Origin: Bacteroidales bacterium UBA5621 | GTDB lineage: Bacteria > Bacteroidota > Bacteroidia > Bacteroidales > VadinHA17 | Length of the DNA: 6,850 bases | NCBI GenBank assembly: GCA_002424525.1 | Contig: DIKJ01000141.1 | Span: 1-6,850, forward strand | Reading direction: 5' to 3' | Shown: piece after piece, positions 6,235 through 6,850 of the stretch | Layout: every line of letters begins with the position of its first letter | Numbering within the stretch: position 1 is the stretch's first letter | Program-made: the position numbers and the translations under genes | Notes under the pieces: generated by a model | Databases searched by the model: none | Seen by the model: only the letters and a program-made list of their open reading frames with translations | What the model was told of the DNA's origin: nothing

Positions 6235-6850
6235 TCAGATCCTCCAGGGGTCGCGCATCGGGGGATCGATAAGCCTGTCTGCTCCTTCATCGTCTATGAA
6301 CTGCTGCTTTACAGGATCAAATTTCAGGTTTCTGCCCAGCCGGAGTGCTATGATCCCAAGATTGACTACCGAGCATGATCTGTGGCCATTCGATTCGTTG
6401 AGTGCGAATTTCTTCCGTGTCAGAACCGATTCCGAGAAGGTAGTGATCTGCGGTTCCGGATCAGGAAGGGAGTCAATCAGTTTCTCCATATCTTTGATAT
6501 CCGACCTGAATCCCCTGTAAATCTTCCCATGAGGTCCTTCTATATATGCAGCATCCTGGTCCCGGTTTTCACCATCGAGAATTATCTGACAGCCATCTTC
6601 GTAGGTATATGTTATCCTGCGCCATGAACCAACCGCATCGTAATGCTGCTGCGGTGCATCCAGTTCTACCGATACGGGTCCGGTCTCATCTTTTCCGAGC
6701 AGATACTGAACGGGGTCAAGATAATGCTGTCCCATATCACCGAGGCCACCCCCGTCATAATCCCAGTAGCCGCGGAATTTTGAATGGACACGTTCAGCGT
6801 TATATGGTTTGTATGGAGCCGGCCCGAGCCAGAAATCATAGTCGAGGCTG
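6235..6850 (-). CDS. Gfo/Idh/MocA family oxidoreductase (partial, N-terminus beyond right edge)
   Basis: A nicotinamide-dependent sugar or glycoside dehydrogenase. Only the last 204 codons are visible; the frame stays open to the right edge, so the NAD(P)-binding Rossmann domain, the EKP lysine motif and any Tat signal lie outside. The visible part is the C-terminal substrate domain. It begins DYDFWLGPAPYKPYN, then WDYDGGGLGDMGQHYLDP, which carries the family GGGxxxDxGxHxxD pattern (in-window Asp38, His42, Asp45; the Asp and His are usually catalytic). It ends with the HRSCSVVNLGIIALRLGR segment and a DPPMRDPWRI tail, typical of the Bacteroidota and Planctomycetes members found beside DUF1080 proteins. 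An internal Met (39 in the visible part) is not the start, because conserved sequence continues upstream of it. The next gene starts 42 bases downstream on the same strand. A role in C3 oxidation of glycosides is inferred from that neighbour; the family includes many other sugar dehydrogenases and dehydratases. Confidence 0.88.
   Translation of the reverse strand, partial: SLDYDFWLGPAPYKPYNAERVHSKFRGYWDYDGGGLGDMGQHYLDPVQYLLGKDETGPVSVELDAPQQHYDAVGSWRRITYTYEDGCQIILDGENRDQDAAYIEGPHGKIYRGFRSDIKDMEKLIDSLPDPEPQITTFSESVLTRKKFALNESNGHRSCSVVNLGIIALRLGRNLKFDPVKQQFIDDEGADRLIDPPMRDPWRI

Noticed and set aside
6235..6735. The ATG at 6735 as the true start of the oxidoreductase gene
   Set aside because: The frame upstream of it encodes conserved family sequence (DYDFWLGPAP and GGGLGD) up to the right edge, so this Met is internal and the gene is cut by the window.

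Overview
The window looks like a Bacteroidota chromosome, probably a free-living or environmental member of the Bacteroidales/Marinilabiliales type; the rank below phylum is a guess. Reasons: a GH29 fucosidase lipoprotein, a long HEAT-repeat protein ending in two 3-keto-disaccharide hydrolase (DUF1080) domains, a Gfo/Idh/MocA oxidoreductase of the Bacteroidota/Planctomycetes type, mostly weak Shine-Dalgarno sequences, and a promoter-like TAnnTTTG box. All five genes lie on the minus strand, so the window is read from right to left. Both ends cut a gene.

Right part (6850 to 2764): the C-terminal 204 codons of a Gfo/Idh/MocA oxidoreductase, then 42 bases later a secreted 1142-residue protein (about 700 residues of HEAT-like repeats plus two DUF1080 domains). 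Oxidation of a sugar at C3 followed by cleavage of the 3-keto-glycoside is a known partnership of these two families, so this pair is read as a 3-keto-glycoside catabolic module. It is followed by a short gene-free stretch holding a striking imperfect palindrome built from CTCTGTG/CACAGAG units, then by a GH29 alpha-L-fucosidase lipoprotein with a C-terminal F5/8 type C (CBM32-like) domain. The three proteins could act one after another on a fucosylated glycan or glycoside. That link rests on proximity and shared strand only.

Left part (1082 to 1): a separate isoprenoid/carotenoid unit, crtB (phytoene synthase) followed after 16 bases by idi (type I isopentenyl-diphosphate isomerase), which runs off the left edge. 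A 100-base gap with a candidate Bacteroidota promoter separates crtB from the fucosidase.

Nothing here is a clearly new system. The points most worth a second look are the HEAT plus double DUF1080 fusion beside an oxidoreductase and a fucosidase, and the helically phased palindromic repeat between two of these genes. The three intergenic gaps (1083-1182, 2629-2763, 6193-6234) show no tRNA, rRNA, CRISPR array, insertion sequence or clear intrinsic terminator.
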